Source: Anodontia alba (Eukaryota; Mollusca; Bivalvia; Lucinida; Lucinidae). Taken from it: a DNA stretch of 64,000 nt. Positions 11,440-20,809 of the stretch are shown here, piece after piece. The notes beneath the pieces are model-generated. The model had not been told where the DNA came from and searched no databases. It saw nothing but the letters and a program-made list of their open reading frames with translations. Each line of letters starts with the position of its first letter. Position 1 is the first letter of the stretch. A program made the translations under genes and the position numbers. Location of the stretch: positions 112,677,459 to 112,741,458 of the forward strand of contig OZ024823.1 in the NCBI GenBank assembly GCA_964016985.1, in the 5' to 3' direction.

Positions 11440-11520
11440 GAAAACAGTGTCCTTAGTGTAATGCATAGGCTCCGCCCTAGAGTTTGCTTTGTGAGGCGTG
11501 TGTGACTTCGGGACGAAGTC

Positions 11521-11539
11521 AAGAGAAGAGGGGGAGAAA
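11521..11539 (+). promoter_or_regulatory. Polypurine tract of TRIM
   Basis: AAGAGAAGAGGGGGAGAAA is a 19-base uninterrupted purine run that abuts the 3' LTR. This is the expected position for a plus-strand primer. Confidence 0.75.
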
Positions 11540-11713
11540 TGTAATGGATTAGGTATATAATCACTTCTACAGCCTCGCTGTGGAAGCCAGCTTTTATGGC
11601 GACACTGGTAGAGTGGCTTTTTTTTTATGAAGTTAAGGAAGGGAGATCGCGGTTAGTACCTGGATGGGTGACCGCGGTACTTGACTTCGTAGAAGACCCG
11701 GTTTCATGCTACA
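11540..11713 (+). repeat. 3' LTR of TRIM with the clearer 5S-like block
   Basis: The block 11629-11681 contains GAAGTTAAGGAAGGGAGA and GGTTAGTACCTGGATGGGTG then ACCGCGG. Against animal 5S rRNA (AAGCTAAGCAGGG ... GGTTAGTACTTGGATGGGAG, ACCGCC) it is nearly identical over box C. This copy is closer to 5S than the 5' LTR copy. Confidence 0.8.
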
Positions 11714-12112
11714 ATAATGTCAAGACTTATTTTCTCTGAAAATATAAATAAAAGATTCAAAATTTGCCTGCTACAAATTTTGCTTGGCGCTTTAAGGGTT
11801 TATGAATAAATAAATCAAACAATCACATTCCACAAATTATTATGTAATTTGATAACTGAAATTAGATACTAAGGTATGACAACCCAAAACAGGCATTATT
11901 TGAAAAAATGGTACATGTTGACTAAGGTACGAGTTGACCAAAAGTAGGTAGAGTTGACCAGAAACCTGTCATTTATATGATCAAACGTGACAGATAGACA
12001 GAGAGAGGAATGGAGCTAGGACAGAATGTTAAAATGTCTGAGGTTCTGCGCATTCTCATAGTCTTACTCTCATTCATAGCAAACAGACAATTACTGTATT
12101 TTTACAACATAC

Positions 12113-12117
12113 TTCAT
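12113..12117 (-). CDS. ERCC2: Candidate ERCC2 exon 1 (ATGAA)
   Basis: On the minus strand the sequence reads GCTAAGATGAA|GTATGT. It has a purine at -3, the five coding bases ATGAA required by the phase of exon 2, and a consensus donor. It is the best of a few such sites I found. A weaker one (ATGAA|GTAATA) is at 9631-9637. A five-base match is thin evidence. Confidence 0.3.
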
Positions 12118-12285
12118 CTTAGCAGTTTAATAAACAAAGCCTCAGTATACGTGCTTTCTCAGCAGTTCCAGTTTTTGTTTACAAAAAACACATGTGCACC
12201 GGAAACCAATCCGACGGTCCAAAATAGATGGTTTTCTACCCAAATGTCCTTTAATGAGCCGAAGCGCGGTCACTATATAAATTCA

Positions 12286-12289
12286 TTTA

Positions 12290-12340
<51 letters not shown>
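12286..12340 (+). repeat. TTA microsatellite
   Basis: Around 16 TTA units. Confidence 0.95.
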
Positions 12341-12343
<3 letters not shown>

Positions 12344-12609
12344 TAACAAGATAGCTATTTACCGACTTGGCATGCACATATTAAATCATGTACATACATT
12401 TAATATTTTTAGTTGAGAAAGACCTGTGCTATAATTTAAGCATGTTAGATTTTCGCCCCTAAGTTTGTTACATACAATAAGGAGACAAAATATCATATCT
12501 TCACAGGCATATAGTGAGTGAAACATTTTAAAGATAATGTTCATGCTTTATAATAATGTTAAATCGTTTTCCTGAAAAGGACAAAAGCGTGCCTCATCAT
12601 ATGACATAC

Positions 12610-12790
12610 ATCCTTTGCAAAGGGGAAAAGATTATGAAAGGTGTTCCTCAGGGCTCAATATTAGGCCCTTTGCTTTTTAATGTCTTTTTTATATGATATA
12701 TTTTACTTTGTTACACAAGCTAGTCTTCATAAGCACGCGGATGGCAACATTTTATCTTTTATTTATAAGAATTTAGCTATTTTAAAATAG
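12610..12790 (+). pseudogene. Non-LTR retrotransposon reverse transcriptase, fragment 1
   Basis: KGVPQGSILGPLLFNVF is the RT motif 4 region of LINE-type reverse transcriptases. After a frameshift, YDIFYFVTQASLHKHADGN is the catalytic YADDN region, with the second Asp changed to Gly. The copy is dead. Its C-terminal part resumes at about 14840 beyond FB4. Confidence 0.75.
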
Positions 12791-12821
12791 GTTAAGCATA
12801 CGAGAATAGCAAGTGTTTTTT

Positions 12822-12870
12822 TTTGTTTTTTTTTTTTTTTTTTTTTTGTTTGTTTGTTTTTTTTTTCAAA
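12822..12870. repeat. T-rich simple repeat
   Basis: Long T runs with G interruptions lie inside the reverse transcriptase remnant. Confidence 0.8.
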
Positions 12871-13018
12871 TTAGTTGCGGTCATGGTATCTAAGCCGTAA
12901 TCCAAACTCATAAATCCATAAACGAATGACGAATCAAAATGTTCAGACCAACAGACATGGACCCCAGAATAAAGGGTGTAATCAGGCGTCCGCCTGATCA
13001 AATGTGAGGAAAATGTGG

Positions 13019-14213
13019 TTCCGAGACGTTTCGCCCCCAAACCATTTCCTCCCCTAGACGTTTCACCCCCTGTCGTTTCGCCCCCTCTTAGTCGTTTCGC
13101 CCCTAAAATTTAAATAGATAAAGTTAATACATTAGGGAGTATAACGTCTCGTAGTACCATGCCCCCAGCTCATTTGCAATCAGACAAATTTTACTATTCA
13201 TTCAAAAACTGAAACTGAAAGTACAGTGAACTCAACGTGAAATCAGTAATGGCGAAATAATGGCAAGTTAAATAAATAAATATCTGTCCCACAAAGCCTA
13301 TGCTGCCATCGCTCACACAATCACAAGAAATAGCATGGGGACGGCCATCTACTTCTTTCTGACATGCAATGCAGAAATAAGACATTTTTCAGCTTTAGAA
13401 TACTTTGATATTCGTAAAACGACTTCAAAGATGAATTATGCTCTAGTCTTTGTGTGGGTCTAATATAGCCCTGACGTCGGCATATGAAAAATTTTCTTGA
13501 TTCAAAAGATATGCCAATTATGACAACTTGGGATTCCATTTTACCTCATTTACCGCCGTTGTTCACCGACAATGTCAAAAGATCAACCGACAAATTTAAT
13601 AAACTATTTAAAACAGGTAAATGTACTAACGGGATAATTAAAGCCGTTTGTTAAGAGCACGTGTTTTCACACCTCATTATTAATCGCGTAAACAAGATGA
13701 TTAAAGGTATGGATAACAGCAGTTAGAATTTTTTATTTTCTTATTTTGAATAAAAAAACTACAATAAATGCCGACATCGATTCACAAAACAAATATTTTC
13801 TTTAGTATACAAAGTCTTAGATACCTTTAATTTATATTCATATGTAAAAGTTTAAAAAAATATAACCCACCCAGGGCTACACACCTGCGAACAATGAAAG
13901 AAAATCACAGTACTAAATATAGCATGTGACATTAATATCTTCTTGGATAGATCTGTTCGTAATATATTATTGTTGTCACAAAATTATAAGAAACTACAAT
14001 TTTTTTGTTATATGATAATGTCTAAATGTACTTTGTAAAGACTGAAAATTGTCACATATATGTTTGTGTATGTCTTTAAAAGAATAAATATGGAAAAAAA
14101 ATATTTTCTTTTTTTCTTTCCTTTCTGTCTTCATTTTCTCGCAATTTAAAATAATTCAAAAATTATAATTATTCGATCACATTGTATTCATGATCTCCTT
14201 TGTTGATTAATAA

Positions 14214-14258
<45 letters not shown>

Positions 14259-14575
14259 ATGCGCCTTTGCATAATATGCATTTTTATAGACATTTAAACT
14301 GCATGAAATGTATTAAGTGCCCTGTCGTTTGCCAGTATCTGACAACTGTCCTTCTTCAAAATGATGACACACACGTATAAGACACGGTTAAACAGGATTG
14401 TGGACGAAACGAGTAGGGGTTATGGATTTGGGGCGAAAGGACTAGGGAGGAAATGGTATTGGGGGGGCGGGGGTGGGCGACGAAACGACTAAGGGTAAAA
14501 AAATAAAGGCGAAACGACCAGGGGCGAAACGACCAGAGGGGAAACGTCTTGGGGGCGAAACGTCTTGTTACCGAC
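13019..14575. repeat. FB4: inverted-repeat element with GTCGTTTCGCCCC arms
   Basis: The left arm (13023-13107) has about five units of the form GACGTTTCGCCCCC. The right arm (14403-14565) has eight or more inverted units (GGGGCGAAACGACC). The interior (13110-14400) is AT-rich with no recognised gene. The element separates two parts of one LINE remnant, so it looks like an insertion. Confidence 0.6.
14213..14258 (+). repeat. (CT)n(CA)n microsatellite
   Basis: CT dinucleotides run directly into CA dinucleotides. Confidence 0.95.
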
Positions 14576-14839
14576 AATGTGACACTTCTTTGAGTTAACA
14601 TTGACGTCTTTTAAACTTTGACTCTTATGTTTCTGATATTTGCCAAAAAAAAATAAAAAAAAAATAAAAATAAATAAATAAATAAAAGCCAAAGAGCCTC
14701 CAAGTAACTTGCTGAGTGTGTTAAAACGAAATGACAGCTTTTTAACCAAACAAGAAAAATTAACTCATTCATTGCCTCCAATTGTAATTATTGTCCTATA
14801 GTTTGGCACTACAATAAGTACGAATAAGAAGGAAAAACA

Positions 14840-15232
14840 ATCAAGAAAGTGCGTTACGGTTTATCCACAACGATTTCTAGTCATGTACAGAAACATTATT
14901 AGTCTTGTATAATTCTGTCCCTCTGCATATTCAGAGGATGAATCTTAAGGCTAGTGAGGTCTAAAAAAGTGTCAGTGACCTGTCACCTCAATATATAAGA
15001 GACCTAATTAATAATAAGGTACCTCAATATGGTATCAGGAGCGAGCACCGGACAAGCCTACCACAAGTTAGTACAACTAGGTATGGACTGAAGTCATTTT
15101 GGTTATGAGCCACCAGGATATGGAACAGCCTGCCTAATAATATACGAACAGCAGCGTCATATCCTCAGTTCAAGAGGCTGGTCCGTACTTGGGACGGCAT
15201 CAACTGCAAGTGTACTTTATGTTCAGTCTATT
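14840..15232 (+). pseudogene. Non-LTR retrotransposon ORF2, C-terminal fragment
   Basis: The translation includes SDLSPQYIRDLINN, EHRTSLPQVSTTRYGLKSFW, a stop, then ATRIWNSLPNNIRTAASYPQ and FKRLVRTWDGINCKCTLC. The WNSLP motif and the terminal W-DG-C-C--C pattern are typical of the ends of CR1/Jockey-like ORF2 proteins (known for the families). Stops and an early frameshift show it is inactive. With 12610-12790 it fits one copy interrupted by FB4. Confidence 0.75.
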
Positions 15233-15958
15233 TTTACATTTTGGATTTCATTCTTCTCTTAATGTCCTTACCTTTATTTTAACTCAAATACATATTCTTA
15301 TTAGCCTCATCTGCAGGTTTGGAGTTTCAATCTTATGGAATGATGTCATATACTATAATTTTGGCTATCCAAAACCTCGGACTCATCAATACCAGTCCGA
15401 GCCAAAACAAAAAGATGTAAGCGACACACACATTCAAAGACGAAGTATAACAAAAATAAAACATGACAGAAGAACCACCTTGGAACGGTCAGTGAAAAGT
15501 ATTTCACTTTGGGGTTTGAATCGATTTTACGTGGCCACAATCCTCGCCCTTACTTCTGCCGCGGTTTAGACACATAATTTGTTCAGTCCGCATGAAGGCT
15601 TCCTAACCCATAAATAACTAAATATAACGAAGAGCTCTTCCTTGTATTTTTTAAGTCTTTAAATATTTGTTTCGTCGAAAAAAAGTACTAAATCATAGCA
15701 AAATATAGCCAAATTTTGATAAGATATGAAGAGTATATTAAAAATTAACTTATTCTTGTTTACAGAGATTTTCCCTACTTGTTTTGAAAGTTCAGAAATT
15801 GATATTCCCAATTCTCTATTATAGCCTGAAACAGTTTATTGTCATATTTAAGTTTAAGACCTGTATTTTTTTTATTACTATTTTTGAAAAAAAAATCATA
15901 TATAATGTTTGTGATGTACACTTTATTTTAAGAAGTTTAAATTTGATTTTGTGATTTA
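15233..15958. other. Non-coding, no feature seen
   Basis: This may hold the 3' untranslated part of the LINE. I see no coding signal. Confidence 0.4.
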
Positions 15959-16207
15959 ATTTGATAAAATTTCTTAAAAGTGACTTACATCTTGCCTTGT
16001 GTTATTTTGTTCTTGTGTTTTGCAGTCCTTTTAGCATTGCGATTACCTCGCTTGGGGAAGAAAATGCAAATCTTAGTGCTTTCGTACGTTTGTTCGATTT
16101 GCGCTTGTTTGTTGTTTTTTTGTGGTGGTTTTTCCTCTTCCTCTTGGTGTCTGGGAAGGGCTGCAGCTTGTGATTGTGGCATCTCTGGGCTTTTCTCTTA
16201 CCTTTTT
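15959..16207 (+). mobile_element. O-family element, 5'-truncated copy O1
   Basis: It shares with the other O copies GCGATTACCTCGCTTGGGGA, CTTTCGTACGTTTGTTCGAT and the 3' end GGGCTTTTCTCTTACC followed by a T run. The 5' end is truncated compared with the copies at 18.1 and 24.2 kb. Confidence 0.6.
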
Positions 16208-16240
16208 TTAACAATTTCACTTAAATGTATATCTAAACAT

Positions 16241-16407
16241 GGGGTCAGTGTATTCCTTGGACCAAATCACTTGGACCATTAGACCTTGGACTGGTCCAAG
16301 TGATTATCAGTTGGTCCAAATGGGGTGTATTCCTTGGACCAATTCCAGTTGGACCAAGTCATAAATACCTGTTGGACCATATTTAACCATGTTTTTAGAA
16401 CTAAAGT
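16241..16407 (+). repeat. N-family GGTCC element, left part N1
   Basis: It carries TATTCCTTGGACCAAATCAC, an inner inverted GGTCCAAGTGATTATCAG, and GTTGGACCATATTTAACCAT. The likely right end is near 16930-16990 (TTCAACTGAACCCCGATTTG), with O2 inserted between. Confidence 0.6.
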
Positions 16408-16793
16408 AATACCCAGGGTGAAGTTGGTTGGCTGTAAAAGTGCTTTAAACCCCTCCCCTCCACCCCCGCTCCCGCCCCGGTGGTTTACTCTACTCACCGT
16501 TCTAAGGCGGTGGTCCCGGTTTTAGTCTTACTCTTTATTGCTTTGTGGTTTATTCTACGAGGCGATTTGTTGTATGTCTTTCTGTGTGTCATTTTGTTCT
16601 TGCGTTTTTCAGTCCTTTTAGTATTGCGATTACCTCGCTTGGGGAAGAGAGAGCTAATCTTAGTGCTTTTCGTACGTTTGTTCGATTTGTGCTTGTTTGG
16701 ATTTGTCGGTTTCCTCTTCCTCTTGGGGTCTGCGAAGGGCTGCGGTTTGTGATTGTGGCCCCCCCTGGACTTTTCTCTTACCTTTTTTTATGT
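16408..16793 (+). mobile_element. O-family copy O2
   Basis: It runs from ACCCAGGGTGAAGTTGG through CGTTCTAAGGCGGTGGTCCC to CTTTTCTCTTACCTTTTTTT. It is inserted in N-family sequence. Confidence 0.65.
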
Positions 16794-17049
16794 ATCTATG
16801 TAAATTGTATTCATTTTATTTATTTACTTTTTTATATTTTATTTTTATTTATTTATTTATTTTTATTTTTTTTTTTACTTTTGATAAAACAATTTTAATT
16901 GAGATAATTTGATATTTTCCAAACTCATAAATAGGTTCAACTGAACCCCGATTTGGACCAATTATATGTATTAAGTTATACATTAATCTGAACTTTGTTG
17001 GACTTTCAATAACAAATTGTCTTTACCAAGAAAATATTTTTATATTATT

Positions 17050-17074
17050 ATTATTATTATTATTATTATTTACA
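17050..17074. repeat. ATT microsatellite
   Basis: A run of TTA units. Confidence 0.9.
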
Positions 17075-17142
17075 TAATTTTAGTTGTATATAAATGGCTG
17101 GGACTTACCACTTCATTTGGTAGGTTATTCTCACATCTTATT

Positions 17143-17300
17143 TTAACTTGGGGAAGAGAGAACTAATCTTAGTGCTTTTCGTACGTTTGTTCGATTTGTG
17201 CTTGTTTGGATTTGTCGGTTTCCTCTTCCTCTTGATGTCTGGGAAGGGCTGCGGTTTGTGATTGTGGCACTCCCTGGACTTTTCTCTTACCGTTTTTTTT
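17143..17300 (+). mobile_element. O-family copy O3, strongly 5'-truncated
   Basis: It starts abruptly at CTTGGGGAAGAGAGAACTAA and ends TTTTCTCTTACCG plus T run. It interrupts N-family sequence that is uninterrupted at 21.5 kb. Confidence 0.65.
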
Positions 17301-17334
17301 TCTATTAAAAATGCATTTTGCAGTGCATTGAGTT

Positions 17335-17490
17335 AAAGCCCTGTATTCCTTAGACCAAATCACTTGGACCTTGGACTGCAGGTCCAAGTGATTATCAGTT
17401 GCACCAAATGGGGTGTATTCCTTGGACAAGTTCCAGTTGGACCAGGTATATACCTGTTGGACCATATTAAACTGTTTTTATAACTAAAAA
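17335..17490 (+). repeat. N-family copy N2
   Basis: It includes CCAAATCACTTGGACC, GGTCCAAGTGATTATCAG, and CAGTTGGACCAGGTATATAC. Confidence 0.6.
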
Positions 17491-17639
17491 AATATGTATC
17501 TACGTAAATTTTATTTATTTTTCTTCTTTTGTTTCTTTTGATAAAACAATTTTGAGGTAATTGGAAAGTGGGGTAAACTCACTTGTTCTTTCTGTCTTTG
17601 TTCCTTTCTTCAGAGACATACCTACTATTTCTTAACCTA

Positions 17640-17850
17640 TACCACTCTCTGGGCTAATTCAGCAGCCAACAAATTGGTGATAGTTTTATTATTTTTCCAA
17701 GAAACAGGTTTGACATTTCATGCAAATTGTCTACATTTTAACAGTTTGCATGAAATGTCACATCCTGTTTTCTGGGAAAATAAGAAAAAAAAATTCACTG
17801 TCTTCTGCTGAAAAATTTACCCAGGGTACTAAGCGTTAAAGAATCCTATT
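17640..17850. repeat. HP1 MITE
   Basis: Long near-perfect arms: GTTTGACATTTCATGCAAAT and its inverse around TCTACATTTTAACAG. It ends ACCCAGGGTACTAAGCGTTA. Confidence 0.8.
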
Positions 17851-17945
17851 TTTTGACTAAAAAGGATGATTTTCGCATTGCATTCTGACATTCCATATGT
17901 GTTAGAAAAAAAGGTTTATAATCACTCCTTAATATTTGCATTCTT

Positions 17946-17946
<1 letters not shown>

Positions 17947-17984
<38 letters not shown>
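17947..17984. repeat. Poly-T tract
   Basis: A nearly pure run of about 38 T. A short TGATAAGACCTGTCA direct repeat follows at 18012-18090. Confidence 0.95.
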
Positions 17985-17986
<2 letters not shown>

Positions 17987-18109
17987 CCTGTGAAGAACTT
18001 CAACAGTATCTGATATGACATGTCAGTCACCTGATAAGACCTGTCAATCACCTGATAAGACCTGTCAGTCATCTGATAATACCTGTCATTAATCTCATGT
18101 CAGAATACC

Positions 18110-18987
18110 CTAAATCTACTGTAATCAGTAAGTCCATAGCTGAAAAGCATAGCATTCCACAGAAAAATCAAAGCAAACCAATCATATATTATACAGATTT
18201 AGAAAAATTGTAGGTAAATCTAACTTTTCGGAGCAATTCAGAAAATTTATTAACCGTTATAAAAGAATTGGCTATAGCCTGGATATTATGCGGCGGACTG
18301 CATGCCTAGTTGTCAACCCAATCATTGTTGATGGCTATGCTTCACTCTTTAATTGCACGACGGCGGTTCGGGCCTCAGACTCAATGACGGCCTCTTCGTA
18401 AAACTTTAACCAGTGGGTTGGGGCTTGACGATATGTCTTTGGCTTGGCCCGCCGTGGTTTAACTATTGGTTTTCATTTACTCTGGCATACAGTAGAATTA
18501 GCCATGAGTACTCGTCTTTGTTTATTATAGTGATTAATTTGATTTTTATGTTTTCGCTTTGATGCATTGACTGAGTTGGGAGCCTTTATGCGAACCGAAT
18601 TTTTATGTATTTATGTATTAAGAGTAGCTTCGGGACCCAGGGTGAAGTTAGCTAGCTGTAAAAGTGCTTTAAACCCCCCGGTGGTTTGCTCTACCGACCG
18701 TTCTAAGGCGGTGGTCCCGGTGTTAGTCTTACTCTTTGTTGCTTTGTGGTTTATTCTACGAGGCGATTTGTTGTATGTCTTTCCGTGTGTCATTTTGTTC
18801 TTGTGTTTTTCAGTCCTTTTAGTATTGCGCTTACCTCGCTTGTGGAAGAGAGAGCTAATCTTAGTGCTTTTCGTACGTTTGTTCGGTTTGTGCTTGTTTA
18901 GATTTGTCGGTTTCCTCTTCCTCTTGGGGTCTGAGAAGGGCTGCGGTTTGTGATTGTGGCACTCCCTGGACTTTTCTCTTACCTTTT
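18110..18987 (+). mobile_element. O-family copy O4, long, A-rich form of the 5' region
   Basis: It aligns over about 850 bases with O8 (24190-25113). From 18402 to 18640 the two are almost identical. Between 18197 and 18402 about 39 positions have A here and G in O8, with one T/C difference and one indel. The 128-codon frame at 18567-18953 is hydrophobic and unrecognised. The 5' boundary is uncertain. Confidence 0.65.
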
Positions 18988-19115
18988 TAGCGCTTTTCGT
19001 ACGCTTGTTCGATTTGTGCTTGTTTGGATTTGTCGGTTTCCTCTTCCTCTTGGGATCTGGGAAGGGTTGCGATTTGTGATTGTGGCACTCCCTGGACTTT
19101 TCTCTTACCTTTATT
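18988..19115 (+). mobile_element. O-family copy O5, tandem truncated copy
   Basis: It starts AGCGCTTTTCGTACGCTTGT directly after the T run of O4 and repeats the last 130 bases of the family, ending CTTTTCTCTTACC. Confidence 0.65.
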
Positions 19116-19134
19116 TTCTACATTAACATATGAA

Positions 19135-19512
19135 TCAGGTATCCGCGCATTACGACCTTCTTTGTTGTTGCTTGTCCATACATTGTTTCATTCGATACGA
19201 CTGGACGCAAGTCCGGGCACATCATCTTCTAATATTTAAATATAGCTTGCTATGTGCAAAATTCTAGATTATCATGTGCATCCGCGCATTCTGATCTTGT
19301 TCTTCGCTGCTCATTCATGCATTGTTTCATTCTATATGATCTGCCGTTACTCCGACACATCATCTTCTAATAATTAAATATAGCACGCTATATGCGAAAT
19401 TCTAGACTAGCATGTAATTTGCGCATTCTGATCTTTTTATTGCTGTTGATTCATACATTGTTTCATTCGATACGATCTGACGTTACTCCGATACATCATC
19501 TTCTAACATTTA
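19135..19512 (+). repeat. Satellite array, about 140-bp monomer, 2.7 copies
   Basis: Units begin near TATCCGCGCATTACGACC (19139), CATCCGCGCATTCTGATC (19279) and AATTTGCGCATTCTGATC (19418). Each contains CATTGTTTCATTCGATACGA and CACATCATCTTCTAATA. A fourth unit lies at 19856-19985. Confidence 0.8.
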
Positions 19513-19855
19513 AATAAGGCTAGAGAAAGTTAAATATTAGATTCTCATCCAGATTTTAGAAAAAAAAATGGAGTGGGTGGGTGGAATTTATTTTTTATTT
19601 TTATTCCTGAGCCGTACAGTGAAAAGGTCAATCATAGCAAAACAAGATAACTGACAGTATCATGTACAAACAGAAGAAAATCTCGTTTTAATACTAATTC
19701 ATTTCAGTTCTTAAAAGTGATATAAAATCTGTTTTTCAGCAAAAGTCCAGTTACGTCTGAAAAAATTTTCCACCTCGAAATTTTTCATTTGGTCAGATTT
19801 TTAGGGGAGATGGGGATGAGAATCTGGTTATTAATTTACTCTGGCCTGAAGCTTA
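19513..19855. repeat. MITE inserted in the satellite array
   Basis: The terminal inverted repeats are GGCTAGAGAAAGTTAAATAT...GATTCTCATCC at the left and GGATGAGAATCTGGTTATTA...CTCTGGCC at the right. Satellite sequence lies on both sides. Confidence 0.6.
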
Positions 19856-19985
19856 CTAAATGCGAAATTCTAGATTAGCATGTGCATCCATGCATTCTGA
19901 TCTGGTTCATTACTGCTTGCCCATACATTGTTTCATTCGATACGATCTATCGTTACTCCTGCACATTGTCTTGACATAACATAAA
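19856..19985 (+). repeat. Satellite monomer, separated copy
   Basis: It contains GCGAAATTCTAGATTAGCAT, CATTGTTTCATTCGATACGA and TTACTCC, as in the array at 19135. Confidence 0.75.
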
Positions 19986-20809
19986 AGAAGCAATAATGCA
20001 TGAGCGTCATCGTGATTGTTCACAGATCAGATTGTTCACAGATCGAATATTGTAGCTATTCTAACCCTGCAGTGATATTTAGACAATCTATTTCCATTAC
20101 TATTACCATACACTGACAATCTGATATTTAGGCAATCTGTTCTTCTCATAAATACTAATTGGCGATCTGTTAAAGACACATTTTTTTCCTTCTTTGGCTG
20201 GACCCCCACTTCATGATCACCCCCAATATACAGTCCTGATAACAGAGCACACATCAAAGGCTTATCTTATCTAAGTGATTATGGAGTCTTTATAAGACTG
20301 TCAGGTCTCCTTAGGTGGGGCCCTGTAGGGTTAATTCATAAAATTGAGCAGTATCCAATATGTTACTTTAGAACCAAATAAATTCATTTGCAAATTTTGC
20401 ATTTAATTTGTTGATTTTATTTGTTGATTTGTATTTTATCACTTTATTTTTTTATTTTTTTATTTTTGATAGTTTTTTTTCCTAAATACAAAAGTGTTGT
20501 TTTTTCTTGCATTGTGAAAAAAAGTACAAATAAACTGAAACAGAAATATAAAATTGAAAATATTTATTTATTTATTTATTTTCTAAAGTAAATAAGAACA
20601 CTGCACAATCATTCCATTTCCATTTCAGTAAAACAATATATTATGGAATATGTCAAAAAGTTCTTAGACAATTTAGAATGTGTATTTTATGCCCAAAAGC
20701 TTCTCTTTTTCAATGAATACATAAATTACTAAATAAAATACTATCTATCTTCCTAATTTTCTGTATTTGATCAAAAGAAACAGATAAAGAGGGCATTTGG
20801 TGATAAATT
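19986..20809. other. Non-coding, no feature seen
   Basis: AT-rich sequence with short simple repeats. No gene is supported. Confidence 0.45.

Larger units (their letters stand above)
11244..11713 (+). mobile_element. TRIM-type LTR element with 5S-like LTRs
   Basis: Two direct repeats of 176 and 174 bases (11244-11419 and 11540-11713), each starting TGTAATGG and ending TACA, flank only 120 bases. That interval starts with a primer-binding-site-like sequence and ends with a purine tract. The 4 bases before and after the element are both ATAA, a target duplication of the size made by Gypsy-type integrases. No gag-pol is encoded, so it would move in trans. The LTRs differ at about 15 sites, so the copy is not recent. 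What is known: plant Cassandra TRIMs have this plan. That this is an animal counterpart is inference. Confidence 0.8.
11111..11809. repeat. HP1-like MITE interrupted by a TRIM
   Basis: The MITE begins TTAAACCGCCAATCACAATA and ends GCTTGGCGCTTTAAGGGTTT. Its central hairpin (CTGCCTAGCAGATGCTTCAC) matches the variant core at 3896-4226. It is split by the TRIM at 11244-11713. Removing that element with one copy of the 4-base duplication restores continuous MITE sequence. Confidence 0.6.
10318..11972. repeat. FB3: inverted-repeat element with GGTCAACTCGTACC arms
   Basis: The left arm (10318-10412) has five copies of a 14-20 base unit GGTCAACTCGTACC. The right arm (11923-11965) has about two copies inverted (GGTACGAGTTGACCA). 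The interior carries an HP4 copy, an HP1-like copy and the TRIM element. Confidence 0.55.

Noticed and set aside
11284..11505. 73-codon open frame inside the TRIM
   Set aside because: It crosses the LTR, primer-binding site and internal region and has no similarity to gag or pol. TRIMs are non-coding.
11334..11681. Genuine 5S rRNA genes
   Set aside because: Only the internal promoter part of 5S is matched; the 5' third and the 3' stem are absent, and the sequence lies inside LTRs.
15961..16282. Overlapping open frames on both strands at 15.96-16.28 kb
   Set aside because: They are shadows of O1 sequence; see the O-family entry.
18567..18953. Conserved 128-codon hydrophobic open frame in O4 (also at 24693-25079, with shorter forms at 16480-16898 and, on the minus strand, 22217-22531)
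   Set aside because: The frames agree only because the DNA copies are near identical. Differences include several replacement changes, other copies are truncated at random points, and the protein is a low-complexity Leu/Val/Phe string with no family resemblance.
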